Position numbers and translations under genes: made by a program
Shown here: positions 30,632 through 39,011 of the stretch, in pieces
How the letters are laid out: every line of letters starts with the position of its first letter
Numbering within the stretch: the stretch's first letter is position 1
The notes under the pieces: model-generated
The model's database searches: none
What the model was told of the DNA's origin: nothing
What the model saw: the letters and a program-made list of their open reading frames with translations, nothing else
Assembly: GCA_025353925.1 (NCBI GenBank)
Contig: JANXNV010000143.1
Location: 1 to 42,562 of the forward strand
Source: Armatimonadota bacterium
Lineage (GTDB): Bacteria > Armatimonadota > Armatimonadia > Armatimonadales > Capsulimonadaceae
Direction of reading: 5' to 3'
DNA length: 42,562 nucleotides

Positions 30632-30778
30632 GCGTGGAACTGAAGTTCTACGCTGTGTGGCGCAGACGCCCAGTTTCGACCTGCGTCGAAAAAGAGGTTC
30701 GGAGTAGGGCTTATTCTTGTCCCGGCGCAGGCCGCGACTGGGCGTCTCGCCCCACAGCGGTGGATTTCAATCCCACGT
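30632..30778. repeat. 147-bp foldback element, copy 2
   Basis: This copy aligns with 9254-9400. The right 62 nt (from TGTCCCGGCGC to ATCCCACGTC) differ at only 2 positions, and the inner left arm (GGCGCAGACGCCCAGTTTCG) differs at one. The outer left arm and loop are diverged. The arms pair over about 55 bp. It lies between the kinase stop and the ribosome site of the 143-aa gene, which begins 26 nt after the element ends. Confidence 0.85.
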
Positions 30779-30803
30779 CTTACCCGCCTTGCGAGGAGCT
30801 ATA

Positions 30804-31235
30804 TTGAGCGAAAAGCCGATCATACATCACGAGCGCGTCACCCTCATTCATACCAGCAAAACATTAATCCCTGGACTGTTTCTTTGGGATGAAACAGATG
30901 ACTTCTGCGATCTCGTCCTTCGTTACAATGGCAAAGAGATTACCGCCGTTGAAGATGATTATTTCGAGGCCATGTGCAGTGTTCGCTTGCAGCTTGAAAA
31001 TAATGGCCTTTTTCCGTGCTGCTATGGCGCAAGCCGGGATGCCTATCCGTCCATCATGAGTAGGGTCATGGGGTCAGGGCTGCAGATTTACAAATTGAAA
31101 CTCGGCGAAGCAGCAAAGATGGCCGATCTAGTCAGTATTTTTGCTGAAGGTCCTGACGTGCAGCCTGTAACGGTTTTGGAGCAACTGACTTTCTACCAAA
31201 ACTGGCTTTTGAGCCTGCAATACAAAAACCGTTGA
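30804..31235 (+). CDS. Hypothetical protein, 143 aa, low GC
   Basis: I start at TTG 30804 (LSEKPIIHHERVTLIH) because GAGGAG lies just upstream; the in-frame opening at 30717 lies inside the repeat. The protein is soluble and mixed alpha/beta, with an acidic centre (LFLWDETDDFCDLVLRYNGK) and a helical C-terminus (VLEQLTFYQNWLLSLQYKNR). I recognise no family. GC is about 45%, clearly below its neighbours, suggesting an acquired gene. It sits directly after foldback copy 2, whose mobility might have brought it in. It is not clearly part of an operon. Confidence 0.65.
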   Translation: MSEKPIIHHERVTLIHTSKTLIPGLFLWDETDDFCDLVLRYNGKEITAVEDDYFEAMCSVRLQLENNGLFPCCYGASRDAYPSIMSRVMGSGLQIYKLKLGEAAKMADLVSIFAEGPDVQPVTVLEQLTFYQNWLLSLQYKNR

Positions 31236-31331
31236 GTCATCAATCCCACATATGGTTCCGCAGATGGGAATCTTACCAATGCGAACTCCTCGAGTGATGC
31301 CAGCAAAGCGGTCCGCCCCTACAATACTGGG

Positions 31332-31337
31332 TATAAT
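31332..31337 (+). promoter_or_regulatory. -10 box of hflX, leaderless arrangement
   Basis: A perfect TATAAT (31332-31337) is followed by 6 nt and ATG 31344, with no Shine-Dalgarno. The -35 at the expected position (about 31309-31314) is poor. Confidence 0.6.
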
Positions 31338-31343
31338 CCCTTT

Positions 31344-32645
31344 ATGGCGCACACATCCAATATCACGTACGAAACACATAAAGAGGAACGGGCGGTGATC
31401 GTCTCGCTGTCGCTGGCGGGGGGCGAGGACGACATGGCGATGCGGCTCTCAGAGCTGCGGGAGCTGGCGATGACTGCGGGGGCGATTGTCGTGGGGGCGT
31501 TCTCGCAGAGCCGCCGCGCTCCGGATAAGGCAACCTATATCGGGCCGGGGAAGGTCGAGGAGCTGAAGGGCGAGATCGCCTCCACCGACGCCGATATCGT
31601 GATCTTCGACGATGAGCTGTCCCCGACGCAGCAGCGGAACCTGACCACAGCACTCGAGCGGCGGGTGCTGGACCGGACGCAGCTCATTTTGGATATTTTT
31701 GCCCAGCGTGCCCGGACGCGCGAGGGTAAGCTGCAGGTCGAATTGGCACAGCTCACGTACCTTTTGCCCCGGCTGTCTTCGCTGTATACGAAGTTTGAGC
31801 GGCAGCAGGGCGGCATCGGCGGGCGCGGTCCCGGCGAAACGAAGCTGGAGAGCGACCGGCGGCGGGTACGAGAGCGTATCTCGCTGATGGGGGAGGAGAT
31901 CGACGAGATCAAGGAGCAGCGGGCGCAGCAGCGGCAGATGCGGCACAAGCTGCCGTTTCCCACCTGTGCCCTGGTCGGGTACACATCGGCGGGTAAGAGC
32001 ACCATCTTGAATATGCTGTCCGGGGCGGAAGTTCTGGCCGACCGGATGCTCTTCTCGACCCTGGACCCGACCACGCGCCGGGTCGTGCTGCCGCATGGCG
32101 GCTGGTCGGTGCTGATGACCGATACCGTGGGCTTTATTCGCAACCTGCCGCATCACCTGGTGGCCTCGTTCCGGGCGACACTCGAAGAGGTCGTTCAGGC
32201 CGATTTCCTGATCCATGTGGTAGACGCTGGACACCCGGAGCGGGAGCGTCAGCGTCAGGCGGTGATGGAGGTTTTGGCGGAGCTTGGCGCGGGGGACAAG
32301 CCGATGGTCACGGTGTTTAACAAAGCCGACACGATCAAGGACCCCTATATCCTGCGCGAGTTGGTGGCCAGCACACCGACTGCCTGCTACCTGTCCGCTC
32401 TGCGGCGGGAGGGTATTCCTCTGCTGATGGACCGGCTCGAATCGACTTTGCAGACACTGCTGGCGACTGTCACGCTGCTTCTCCCTTACGATCGCAGCGA
32501 CATCGTGGCGCAGTGCTACGAGATGGGGAAAGTCCACTCGGTCGAATACGGCTCGGAAACGATCACTGTCAAAGCCGACATCGCCAAAGATCTTGCTGGT
32601 CGACTGGCACCGTTCACGCCGGGGTATCTGTCGCCGGATATTTAA
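31344..32645 (+). CDS. hflX: GTPase HflX
   Basis: The 433-aa protein is a ribosome-associated GTPase that splits or rescues stalled ribosomes under stress. The N-terminal domain contains [18 protein letters not shown] (about residues 85-102), the coiled linker carries [20 protein letters not shown] (about 160-180), and the GTPase domain (about 205-370) has G1 GYTSAGKST, a switch region [19 protein letters not shown] and NKAD. Length is normal for the family. The start codon ATG 31344 lies 6 nt after a TATAAT with no Shine-Dalgarno, indicating a leaderless mRNA. The lipoprotein hydrolase follows 10 nt later. Confidence 0.93.
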   Translation: MAHTSNITYETHKEERAVIVSLSLAGGEDDMAMRLSELRELAMTAGAIVVGAFSQSRRAPDKATYIGPGKVEELKGEIASTDADIVIFDDELSPTQQRNLTTALERRVLDRTQLILDIFAQRARTREGKLQVELAQLTYLLPRLSSLYTKFERQQGGIGGRGPGETKLESDRRRVRERISLMGEEIDEIKEQRAQQRQMRHKLPFPTCALVGYTSAGKSTILNMLSGAEVLADRMLFSTLDPTTRRVVLPHGGWSVLMTDTVGFIRNLPHHLVASFRATLEEVVQADFLIHVVDAGHPERERQRQAVMEVLAELGAGDKPMVTVFNKADTIKDPYILRELVASTPTACYLSALRREGIPLLMDRLESTLQTLLATVTLLLPYDRSDIVAQCYEMGKVHSVEYGSETITVKADIAKDLAGRLAPFTPGYLSPDI

Positions 32646-32655
32646 GAAAGTCACT

Positions 32656-33552
32656 ATGCGCCCATTTTTCACGCTCGGCCTCGTCTTCTCGGTACTCCTC
32701 ACTCTTTCCGGCTGCGGCCCGAAAAAGCCTGCAGTGGTCGTCCTACCGCCGTTGGGGCAGCCCCAGACGCTCGAAGCGGGCGTGCTGCAGTACGAAGTTT
32801 CTCTGCCGCATGGGGATAAAAAGAGCCGCTTATGGATCTATGTTCCGGCCAACCCGAAGTCGGCAAAAATCCCCTGCCTCTTTGTCGCCCCCGCAGGCAG
32901 CCATATGTTTGATGGGGCCAGCCTTGGCGATGGCGACCGCCCTGAGCATCTGCCTTATGTCCGGGCCGGGTACGCCGTGGTAGCTTATGAAGTGGACGGA
33001 GATCAGCCGGAACATCCAACCGATCAGCAAATTGTTGACTCAGCACAGGCGTTCAAAGATGCTGACGCTGGGATCGCGAATGCCCGCTCCGCCATTGACT
33101 ATGCACTCGCGAAAGTGCCGCAGATTGACCCGAAGCGGCTGTATTCAGCGGGTCACAGCTCGGCGGCGACGCTGTCGCTGCTAGCTGCGGAGTATGACCC
33201 GCGCATTGCAGCCTGCATCGCTTACGCCCCAGTTTGCGACGTACCGAAGCACCTGGGCGAAAAGTTCATCACAGCCTTTGAGGCCGTCATTCCCGGGTAT
33301 CGCGAGTTTATGAGCCTCAGCTCTCCCAATTCGCACACGGAGAAGCTGCGCTGTCCGCTCTTTTTGTTTCATGCCGACGACGACACGGTTGTCAAAGCGG
33401 AGGATGTCGACCCTTTCGCGGCACTCGTGAAGCAGACGAATCCGAACGTCACCTACACTACAGTTCCAAATGGGAATCACTACGAGTCTATGGTCAACCA
33501 GGGCATCCCTGATGCCCTCGAATGGCTCGGGAAGCTCCCGGCGAGTAAGTGA
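32656..33552 (+). CDS. Lipoprotein alpha/beta hydrolase
   Basis: The 298-aa protein starts at ATG 32656 with a lipoprotein signal (MRPFFTLGLVFSVLLTLSGC; lipobox LSGC), so it is anchored in a membrane facing outward. The mature part is an alpha/beta hydrolase. Nucleophile S168 lies in the elbow GHSSAA (about 166-171), a likely acid is in FLFHADDDTVV (about residues 235-245), and the histidine is in PNGNHYESM. The fold resembles prolyl oligopeptidase-like or dienelactone hydrolase-like enzymes. Substrate is unknown. It is probably co-transcribed with hflX; recD2 has its own -10 downstream. Confidence 0.8.
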   Translation: MRPFFTLGLVFSVLLTLSGCGPKKPAVVVLPPLGQPQTLEAGVLQYEVSLPHGDKKSRLWIYVPANPKSAKIPCLFVAPAGSHMFDGASLGDGDRPEHLPYVRAGYAVVAYEVDGDQPEHPTDQQIVDSAQAFKDADAGIANARSAIDYALAKVPQIDPKRLYSAGHSSAATLSLLAAEYDPRIAACIAYAPVCDVPKHLGEKFITAFEAVIPGYREFMSLSSPNSHTEKLRCPLFLFHADDDTVVKAEDVDPFAALVKQTNPNVTYTTVPNGNHYESMVNQGIPDALEWLGKLPASK

Positions 33553-33559
33553 TGCCGGG

Positions 33560-33565
33560 TATAAT
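33560..33565 (+). promoter_or_regulatory. -10 box of recD2, leaderless arrangement
   Basis: A perfect TATAAT (33560-33565) ends 5 nt before GTG 33571. The -35 region (about 33537-33542) is poor. No Shine-Dalgarno separates box and start codon. Confidence 0.55.
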
Positions 33566-33570
33566 AAGCT

Positions 33571-35811
33571 GTGTGCGCCTTTAAACCAGCCAGCCCTCTC
33601 ATCCGCGAAACTCCCGATAACTCGTCCCTCGACTCGCTGGAGGGCGTCATCGAGCGGGTGACGTTCCACAACGACGAAAACGGCTACACGGTGGCCCGTC
33701 TCCTGCCGCCGGATTCTCGTGATGTTATCACCATCCTCGGCAACTTCACCAATCCCGTCGTCGGCGAAAGCTTGATCTGCTACGGCACCTGGATCCGCCA
33801 CGCCCAGTGGGGGAAACAGATGCAGGTGTCGCGCTACGAGGTTGTCCGGCCTGCGACCGCGTTCGCCATCGAAAAATATCTCGGCAGCGGCATGGTCAAG
33901 GGGGTTGGGCCGGTCACGGCAAAGCGGATCGTCAAAAAGTACGGGGCCGAGTCCCTGGATATTATCGAGCTGCATCCGCAGAAGCTGCTAAATGTCCAGG
34001 GCATCGGCGAGAAGACTCTGGCGAAAATCACCAAAGCCTGGGCAGACCAGCGCGAAGTGCGGAACATCATGGTGTTCCTGCAGTCGCACGGGGTCTCTCC
34101 GGCCTATGCCGTCAAAATCTACAAAGCATACGGCGGACAGGCGATCGAGATCGTCGAGCGCAATCCTTACCAGTTAGCGTCGGACATCTGGGGCATTGGC
34201 TTCAAGAGTGCAGACAAGATCGCACGTGCCCTGGGGATTGCTGAGGACGATCCACGCCGCATCGAAGCGGGAGTCGTGTATGTGCTGAATGAAGCCGTCG
34301 AGTCGGGTGGCAATGCGTTTTTAACTGAGAAAGAGCTGACTGCTAAATCCAGCGAGATACTCGGTGTGGAAGATGTCGGAGGGGCGATCCTCAATTTGGC
34401 GATTACCGGGCGGCTGGTCCTTGAAGAAGCGGCGTTTCTTGGCGAGACGGAGACGGCGATTTACACGCCCTCCCTGCACAAAACCGAAACGGGCCTGGCC
34501 GAGCGTATCCAAAAGCTCCTGGCAACGCCGCTGAAGCAGCCCCCCGATGCGGCGAAATTCGATGCTTGGCTCTCGGCCCTCCTGGATAAGCACGGCTTTC
34601 CGCTCTCCGAGCAGCAGCGGGAGTCGGTCAAAACGGCTTTGCTGTCCCGCTTCTCCGTGCTGACCGGCGGCCCGGGGACGGGCAAGACCACCACCACCAA
34701 TGCCCTCGTCGCGGCCTTCGAAGCCTTGAAAAAAGACGTCCTGCTGGCGTCGCCGACGGGCCGGGCGGCGAAGCGTCTGGCGGAGGTCACCGGGCGCGAG
34801 GCGAAGACGGTCCATCGCCTGCTGGAATTCGACCCGGAGCAGCGCGGATTCAAGCGCAATGCCGATCTGCCTTTAGAGTGCGACGTTTTGATTGTCGACG
34901 AAAGCTCCATGCTGGATATGGTGCTGACTTATTCCTTGCTGAAAGCTGTTCCCGACGAAGCCCAGGTGGTTTTTGTCGGCGATGTAGATCAGCTGCCCTC
35001 GGTGGGACCGGGAAATGTGCTGCGGGATCTGATCGGCAGCGGCTCCGTGCCCGTCGCCCGTTTGACCCAGGTGTTCCGGCAGGCCGCTGAGAGCCTGATC
35101 ATCACCAATGCCCACGCGATCAATGCAGGCCGGATGCCGTCGCTGCCGCCGCCCTCCGAAAACAAAGACTGCGCCTATCTCAAAGCGGAGGAAGCCGAAG
35201 ACGTGGCCGAAATGGTCGTGGCCGTCGTCGCCCGCAGCCTGCCGAAGCGCGGCTACGCCCCCGCCGACATCCAGGTGCTGACCCCCATGCAGCGCGGCAG
35301 TGCTGGGGCCGCTCACCTGAATACCCGCCTGCAGGAAGTCCTGAACCCCGCCCGCCCCGGCACCGAGGAAGTCCAGCGAGCCGGCCGCCTCTTCCGGGTG
35401 GGCGACCGCGTCATGCAAATCGTCAACAACTATGATAAAGCCGTCTACAACGGCGACATCGGCATGGTGGCCGCAATCGACCCGCAGGAAGAAACTCTGG
35501 CGGTCGCGTTCCAGGATGCCCAAGGCATTACCGAAGTATTCTACGAGTTCAGCGAATTGGACGAGCTGACTCTGGCGTTCGCCTGCTCGATCCACAAGTC
35601 CCAGGGCAGCGAATACCCGGTCGTCGTGCTGGCCCTGCACACGCAGCACTATATGCTCCTGCAGCGTAACCTGCTGTACACGGCATTGACACGCGCCAAG
35701 AAGCTGGCCGTGCTGATCGGCCCGCAGCGAGCCATCGCGATGGCCGTGAAGAAGCAAAGCGATATTGGACGCCATACGCGGCTGAAAGAGCGGCTGCAGG
35801 GGCTTTTGTGA
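33571..35811 (+). CDS. recD2: RecD2-type DNA helicase
   Basis: The 746-aa protein is a RecD2 5'-3' helicase, the single-subunit relative of RecD. An N-terminal OB/HhH region (residues 1-215) includes MVKGVGPVTAKRIVKKYGAE and VQGIGEKTLAKI. Helicase motifs follow: Walker A GGPGTGKTTT (about 365-374), Walker B IVDESSMLD (about 441), VFVGDVDQLPSVGPGNVL, TQVFRQA, and the C-terminal SIHKSQGSEYP and LYTALTRAKK. No RecB/RecC partners are present. It functions in replication-fork and recombination repair. GTG 33571 is chosen from the leaderless -10; the protein start has no Shine-Dalgarno. Confidence 0.93.
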   Translation: MCAFKPASPLIRETPDNSSLDSLEGVIERVTFHNDENGYTVARLLPPDSRDVITILGNFTNPVVGESLICYGTWIRHAQWGKQMQVSRYEVVRPATAFAIEKYLGSGMVKGVGPVTAKRIVKKYGAESLDIIELHPQKLLNVQGIGEKTLAKITKAWADQREVRNIMVFLQSHGVSPAYAVKIYKAYGGQAIEIVERNPYQLASDIWGIGFKSADKIARALGIAEDDPRRIEAGVVYVLNEAVESGGNAFLTEKELTAKSSEILGVEDVGGAILNLAITGRLVLEEAAFLGETETAIYTPSLHKTETGLAERIQKLLATPLKQPPDAAKFDAWLSALLDKHGFPLSEQQRESVKTALLSRFSVLTGGPGTGKTTTTNALVAAFEALKKDVLLASPTGRAAKRLAEVTGREAKTVHRLLEFDPEQRGFKRNADLPLECDVLIVDESSMLDMVLTYSLLKAVPDEAQVVFVGDVDQLPSVGPGNVLRDLIGSGSVPVARLTQVFRQAAESLIITNAHAINAGRMPSLPPPSENKDCAYLKAEEAEDVAEMVVAVVARSLPKRGYAPADIQVLTPMQRGSAGAAHLNTRLQEVLNPARPGTEEVQRAGRLFRVGDRVMQIVNNYDKAVYNGDIGMVAAIDPQEETLAVAFQDAQGITEVFYEFSELDELTLAFACSIHKSQGSEYPVVVLALHTQHYMLLQRNLLYTALTRAKKLAVLIGPQRAIAMAVKKQSDIGRHTRLKERLQGLL

Positions 35812-35968
35812 GACAACTCATGATTGCTGGTGGGACATATGAGCCAATGGCATAGTGTGCTTGCGCTGCAATTTTACGAGTGGGGTGGCTGCCAAAGCCC
35901 TTCGCGACTCCACTGCTCTTGGGTGTGATACTAGTCAGGTTGCGCAGGATAGTGGCTAAGTATGACTG

Positions 35969-35974
35969 TATAAT
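35969..35974 (+). promoter_or_regulatory. Putative -10 box and operator region of mazEF
   Basis: TATAAT at 35969-35974 lies about 50 nt before the mazE ATG. A second box, TATCAT (35991-35996), follows. TATACC and GGTATC flank a 9-nt centre, forming an imperfect palindrome that could be a MazE operator. No good -35 was found. Confidence 0.35.
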
Positions 35975-36022
35975 ATACCCTCAACTGTGGTATCATAGTT
36001 TTAACACATTTAGGAGATCCAA

Positions 36023-36274
36023 ATGCCGACAGCCGTATTTCAATTGAGAGCTGACAACGAACTTCTCACGGAAGTGAAGGAAATTGCGCATAAGCGTCAG
36101 GTTAGTGCGAACCGCTTCTTGATAGATGTTATAAAAGATAGCCTTCGACGCGAAAAGGAATTGGAGCGGGATCGGCTATGGCGTGAGGGTTTTGAAGCGA
36201 TGGGCCGCGATAGCGATACCAATTCGGTCGAGTATATGATTCCCGCCGCGCGAGAGGTATTTCTTGACAGCTAA
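36023..36274 (+). CDS. MazE-type antitoxin, ribbon-helix-helix
   Basis: The 83-aa protein is the antitoxin of a MazEF-type pair. Its N-terminal part, FQLRADNELLTEVKEIAHKRQVSANRFLIDVI, has the strand-helix-helix pattern of a CopG/Arc ribbon-helix-helix DNA-binding domain. A charged C-terminus follows (KELERDRLWREGFEAMGRDS) that would wrap the toxin. AGGAG lies 6 nt before ATG 36023. GC is about 48%, below the core. It overlaps the toxin gene by 11 nt, typical for such pairs. The antitoxin probably represses its own promoter. Confidence 0.78.
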   Translation: MPTAVFQLRADNELLTEVKEIAHKRQVSANRFLIDVIKDSLRREKELERDRLWREGFEAMGRDSDTNSVEYMIPAAREVFLDS

Positions 36275-36635
36275 AATCAGACGCGGGGAGATTTATCTTG
36301 TCGACTGGAACCCCGCACGCGGTTCGGAGCAGGCTGGTCAGCGGCCTGCACTGATTTTGCAGAACGACATTGCAAACGAGGTCTCCAGTTACCCGGTTAC
36401 GATTATTTGTGCCGTTTCGTCGAAGCTCAAAGGCTATCCGTCTATGGTGCGGGTGCAGCCTTCGGAGGAAAATGGCCTGACCCAAATTTCTGAAGTCAAC
36501 ACGGCGCAGCTTATGACTATCCAAAAAGATCGTCTCCTCACTCGGATCGGCTATCTGAGAGGCGCAGAGATGAAAGCGGTAGAAGACAAGCTGGCCTATA
36601 TGCTCAATTTGACTGCCTACACGCCGTCGCCTTGA
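36264..36635 (+). CDS. mazF: MazF-family mRNA interferase toxin
   Basis: The 123-aa protein is a PemK/MazF-fold toxin that cuts mRNA at short sequences. It opens with RRGEIYLVDWNPARGSEQAGQRPALILQND, the family signature including the conserved GSEQAGQRP loop, followed by VTIICAVSSKLKGYPSMVRV, SEVNTAQLMTIQKDRLL and a C-terminal helix. The start is TTG 36264 after GAGAGG, overlapping mazE by 11 nt. All landmarks look intact, so the toxin is likely functional and neutralised by the MazE-like protein. The next gene's -35 box overlaps its stop codon. Confidence 0.88.
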   Translation: MTAKIRRGEIYLVDWNPARGSEQAGQRPALILQNDIANEVSSYPVTIICAVSSKLKGYPSMVRVQPSEENGLTQISEVNTAQLMTIQKDRLLTRIGYLRGAEMKAVEDKLAYMLNLTAYTPSP

Positions 36636-36661
36636 CAGCAGCCGGGGCGATTTGGTACACT
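36632..36661 (+). promoter_or_regulatory. Promoter of manC
   Basis: A perfect TTGACA (36632-36637) overlaps the mazF stop codon; an 18-bp spacer leads to TACACT (36656-36661). The leader is about 70 nt. Confidence 0.7.
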
Positions 36662-36739
36662 GATGCCCCAAACGTTCTCACGAATATTACGCCGAACATC
36701 ACCTAGAAAGCACTTCTCAGAAGTCAGAGACGTATAGAT

Positions 36740-37837
36740 TTGCCCACTCCCATCATTGCCGTCGTTATCCCCGCCGGAGGTGGCGGAACCCGCCTGTGGC
36801 CGCGCAGCCGGCAGGCGACCCCGAAGCAGTTCCTTGATATTGTCAGCGAGCGCACGATGCTTCAGGAGACCACCGACCGCGTGGAGGGACTGGTCCCGCC
36901 GGATCGGCTGTATGTGATCACGAATGGCCGTCATGCGGACGCCGTGCGGCAGCAGCTCTCCGACGTCCCGCCGCTGAATATCGTCGGCGAGCCGGTCGGG
37001 CGGGACTCGGCCCCGGCAATCGGCCTGATGGCGGCGATTTTGGAGAAAACGCTGGGGCCGGAGGCGGTCATGGCGACCCTGCCCGCCGACCATGTGATCC
37101 TGCGCCCGGAGCAGTTCCGGGCGATCCTGCGGGCGGCAGCGGAGGTCGCGGCGGAGGGGTATCTGGTCACCCTCGGCATCCCACCGACCGGGCCGGATGT
37201 AGGCTTTGGCTATATTCAGAGCGGCGAAACGGTGCGCGAACACACGGAGGCCGGGGTACCGGTGTTCGCTGTTCGTCAGTTCCGGGAAAAGCCGACCCGC
37301 GAAGTGGCCGAGGGTTATCTGCGGGATGGTGGTTACTTCTGGAACGCAGGCATGTTCATCGCCTCAGTGCGAACGCTGCGCGAGCTGTATAAGACCCATC
37401 TGCCGCAGATGGAAGCGGGCTTCGCACAGATCGTGGCGGCATACGGCACGGACAATTTCGAGAGTGTTTTGGGCGAAGTCTTTCCGATTCTGGAAAAGAT
37501 CTCCGTCGACTATGGGATCGCTGAAAAGGCGGACAAAGTCGCGGTCATCCCGGCGGATATTGGATGGAACGATGTCGGTTCCTGGCAGCGACTGGCAGAA
37601 GTCCTGGCGGAAGCGGGACATGAGGGAGAAAATATCGTCATCGGCCATCATGTCGGCGTGGACACGCACGGGGCGTTGATCTACAGCCCGGACCGGCTGA
37701 TTGCGACGATTGGCCTGGACGATATTATCGTCATCGACACGCCCGATGCCATTTTAATTTGCCCCCGGTCACGCTCGGAAGATGTCAAGCAAGTGGTAGA
37801 CGAGCTGAAGGCGCGGAAGCGGCATGACCTGCTTTAA
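36740..37837 (+). CDS. manC: Mannose-1-phosphate guanylyltransferase
   Basis: The 365-aa enzyme transfers GMP from GTP to mannose 1-phosphate, making GDP-mannose. The nucleotide-binding loop is at the N-terminus (PAGGGGTRLWPRSRQATPKQFL, about residues 10-31). Other family motifs are LPADHVI, VGFGYIQSGE and FREKPTREVAEGYL, YFWNAGMFI, DYGIAEKAD and WNDVGSW. It is the short form that lacks the C-terminal isomerase domain of bifunctional ManC. The start is TTG 36740; the only other signal is a weak upstream AGAG. It is followed by the aminotransferase and nucleotidyltransferase genes. Confidence 0.92.
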   Translation: MPTPIIAVVIPAGGGGTRLWPRSRQATPKQFLDIVSERTMLQETTDRVEGLVPPDRLYVITNGRHADAVRQQLSDVPPLNIVGEPVGRDSAPAIGLMAAILEKTLGPEAVMATLPADHVILRPEQFRAILRAAAEVAAEGYLVTLGIPPTGPDVGFGYIQSGETVREHTEAGVPVFAVRQFREKPTREVAEGYLRDGGYFWNAGMFIASVRTLRELYKTHLPQMEAGFAQIVAAYGTDNFESVLGEVFPILEKISVDYGIAEKADKVAVIPADIGWNDVGSWQRLAEVLAEAGHEGENIVIGHHVGVDTHGALIYSPDRLIATIGLDDIIVIDTPDAILICPRSRSEDVKQVVDELKARKRHDLL

Positions 37838-37876
37838 GCAAATACCAATGAAGTACAATTTATGAAGGAAATGGGC

Positions 37877-38992
37877 ATGAATGTTCCGATGGCGGACCTG
37901 CAGGCGCAGCACGGTGAATTGAAAGAGGAGCTTCGCGCGGCGTTTGATCAGGTCATGGCGACCTGCGATTTTGGCGGGCTGGGTGAAAACACGGTCGCGC
38001 TGGAGCAGGAGATTGCGGCGGTCTGCGGGTCGAAACACGCCCTCGGCGTCAACTCCGGCACGGATGCGCTGCTCCTTGCCCTGCTGGCGATGGGGGTGGG
38101 GCCGGGTGATGAGGTGATTACGTCTTCGTTTTCCTTTATCGCGACGGGCGAGACGATCTGCCTAGCCGGAGCGACCCCGGTGTTTGCCGACATCGATCCG
38201 TTCACCTACAATCTCAGCCCTGAAGCGGCGGAGGCGGCGATTACGCCGCGCACGAAAGTGATCCTCCCGGTACATCTATTCGGACAGCTCGCGGACATGA
38301 CCCAGTTCCAGCGCATCGCCGATGCACAGGGCCTCGCGGTGCTGGGGGATGCCGCGCAGGCGATCGGCGCGACCCATGCCGGAAAGCCGCTGGGGGCATG
38401 GGGCGATGCGAACACGCTGTCGTTCTATCCGACCAAAAACTTGGGAGCCTGTGGCGACGGTGGGATGGTGCTGACCGACGATGCGGAGCTGGCGGAGCAG
38501 ATCAAGCTGCTGCGGTTCCACGGCTCCGGCGGCAAGGGGTATTTTCACAAAGAGATTGGTTACTGTTCACGGCTCGACGGAATGCAGGCGGCCTTGCTGC
38601 GCGTCAAAGCGCGTCGGCTGACGGCCTGGAACGATGCCCGCCGCGCAAATGCCGGGATCTATGATGAGGCACTCTCAGGGCTGGGCGGTCTTGTGCTGCC
38701 CTGTGCGGAGCGCGGCAGCCATCATATCTACCATCAGTACACCGTGCGGGTGGCCGAGGGCCGCCGCGAAGCACTGCAGGCACATTTGAAGTCGTGCGGG
38801 GTCCAGTCGGCGATCTACTACCCGCTGCCGATCCATTTGCAGGAAGCCTACGCGTTTTTGGGATACAAAAACGGTGACCTGCCGGAAAGCGAGCGGGCAT
38901 CGCTGGAAGTACTCTCTCTGCCGGTGCATCCTGAGCTGTCCAGGCAGCAGGTCATACACACGGCAGATGCAGTGCAGGAATTCTTTCGTTAA
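37877..38992 (+). CDS. DegT/DnrJ/EryC1/StrS-family sugar aminotransferase
   Basis: I start at ATG 37877 (MNVPMADLQAQH) because AAGGAA lies 6 nt upstream; ATG 37862 is in frame too. The 371-aa PLP enzyme transfers amino groups to keto-sugars bound to nucleotides. Motifs are GVNSGTDALLLALLAMGVGPGDEVI (about residues 57-80), DAAQAIGATHAGKPLG (about 163-178) and the PLP-lysine segment SFYPTKNLGACGDGGM (about 187-202), then HHIYHQYTVRV and AIYYPLPIHLQEAY. The exact sugar is unknown. It lies between two nucleotide-sugar genes, so it likely serves cell-surface polysaccharide synthesis. Confidence 0.9.
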   Translation: MNVPMADLQAQHGELKEELRAAFDQVMATCDFGGLGENTVALEQEIAAVCGSKHALGVNSGTDALLLALLAMGVGPGDEVITSSFSFIATGETICLAGATPVFADIDPFTYNLSPEAAEAAITPRTKVILPVHLFGQLADMTQFQRIADAQGLAVLGDAAQAIGATHAGKPLGAWGDANTLSFYPTKNLGACGDGGMVLTDDAELAEQIKLLRFHGSGGKGYFHKEIGYCSRLDGMQAALLRVKARRLTAWNDARRANAGIYDEALSGLGGLVLPCAERGSHHIYHQYTVRVAEGRREALQAHLKSCGVQSAIYYPLPIHLQEAYAFLGYKNGDLPESERASLEVLSLPVHPELSRQQVIHTADAVQEFFR

Positions 38993-39011
38993 GCTGAGGA
39001 GACATAACTGA

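Noticed and set aside
34873-35775. Long minus-strand open frame antisense to recD2
   Set aside because: No domain or ribosome site; the sense strand carries all helicase motifs.
35812-36022. Possible small gene between recD2 and mazE
   Set aside because: Only an 11-codon frame is present; the stretch is better read as the mazEF control region.
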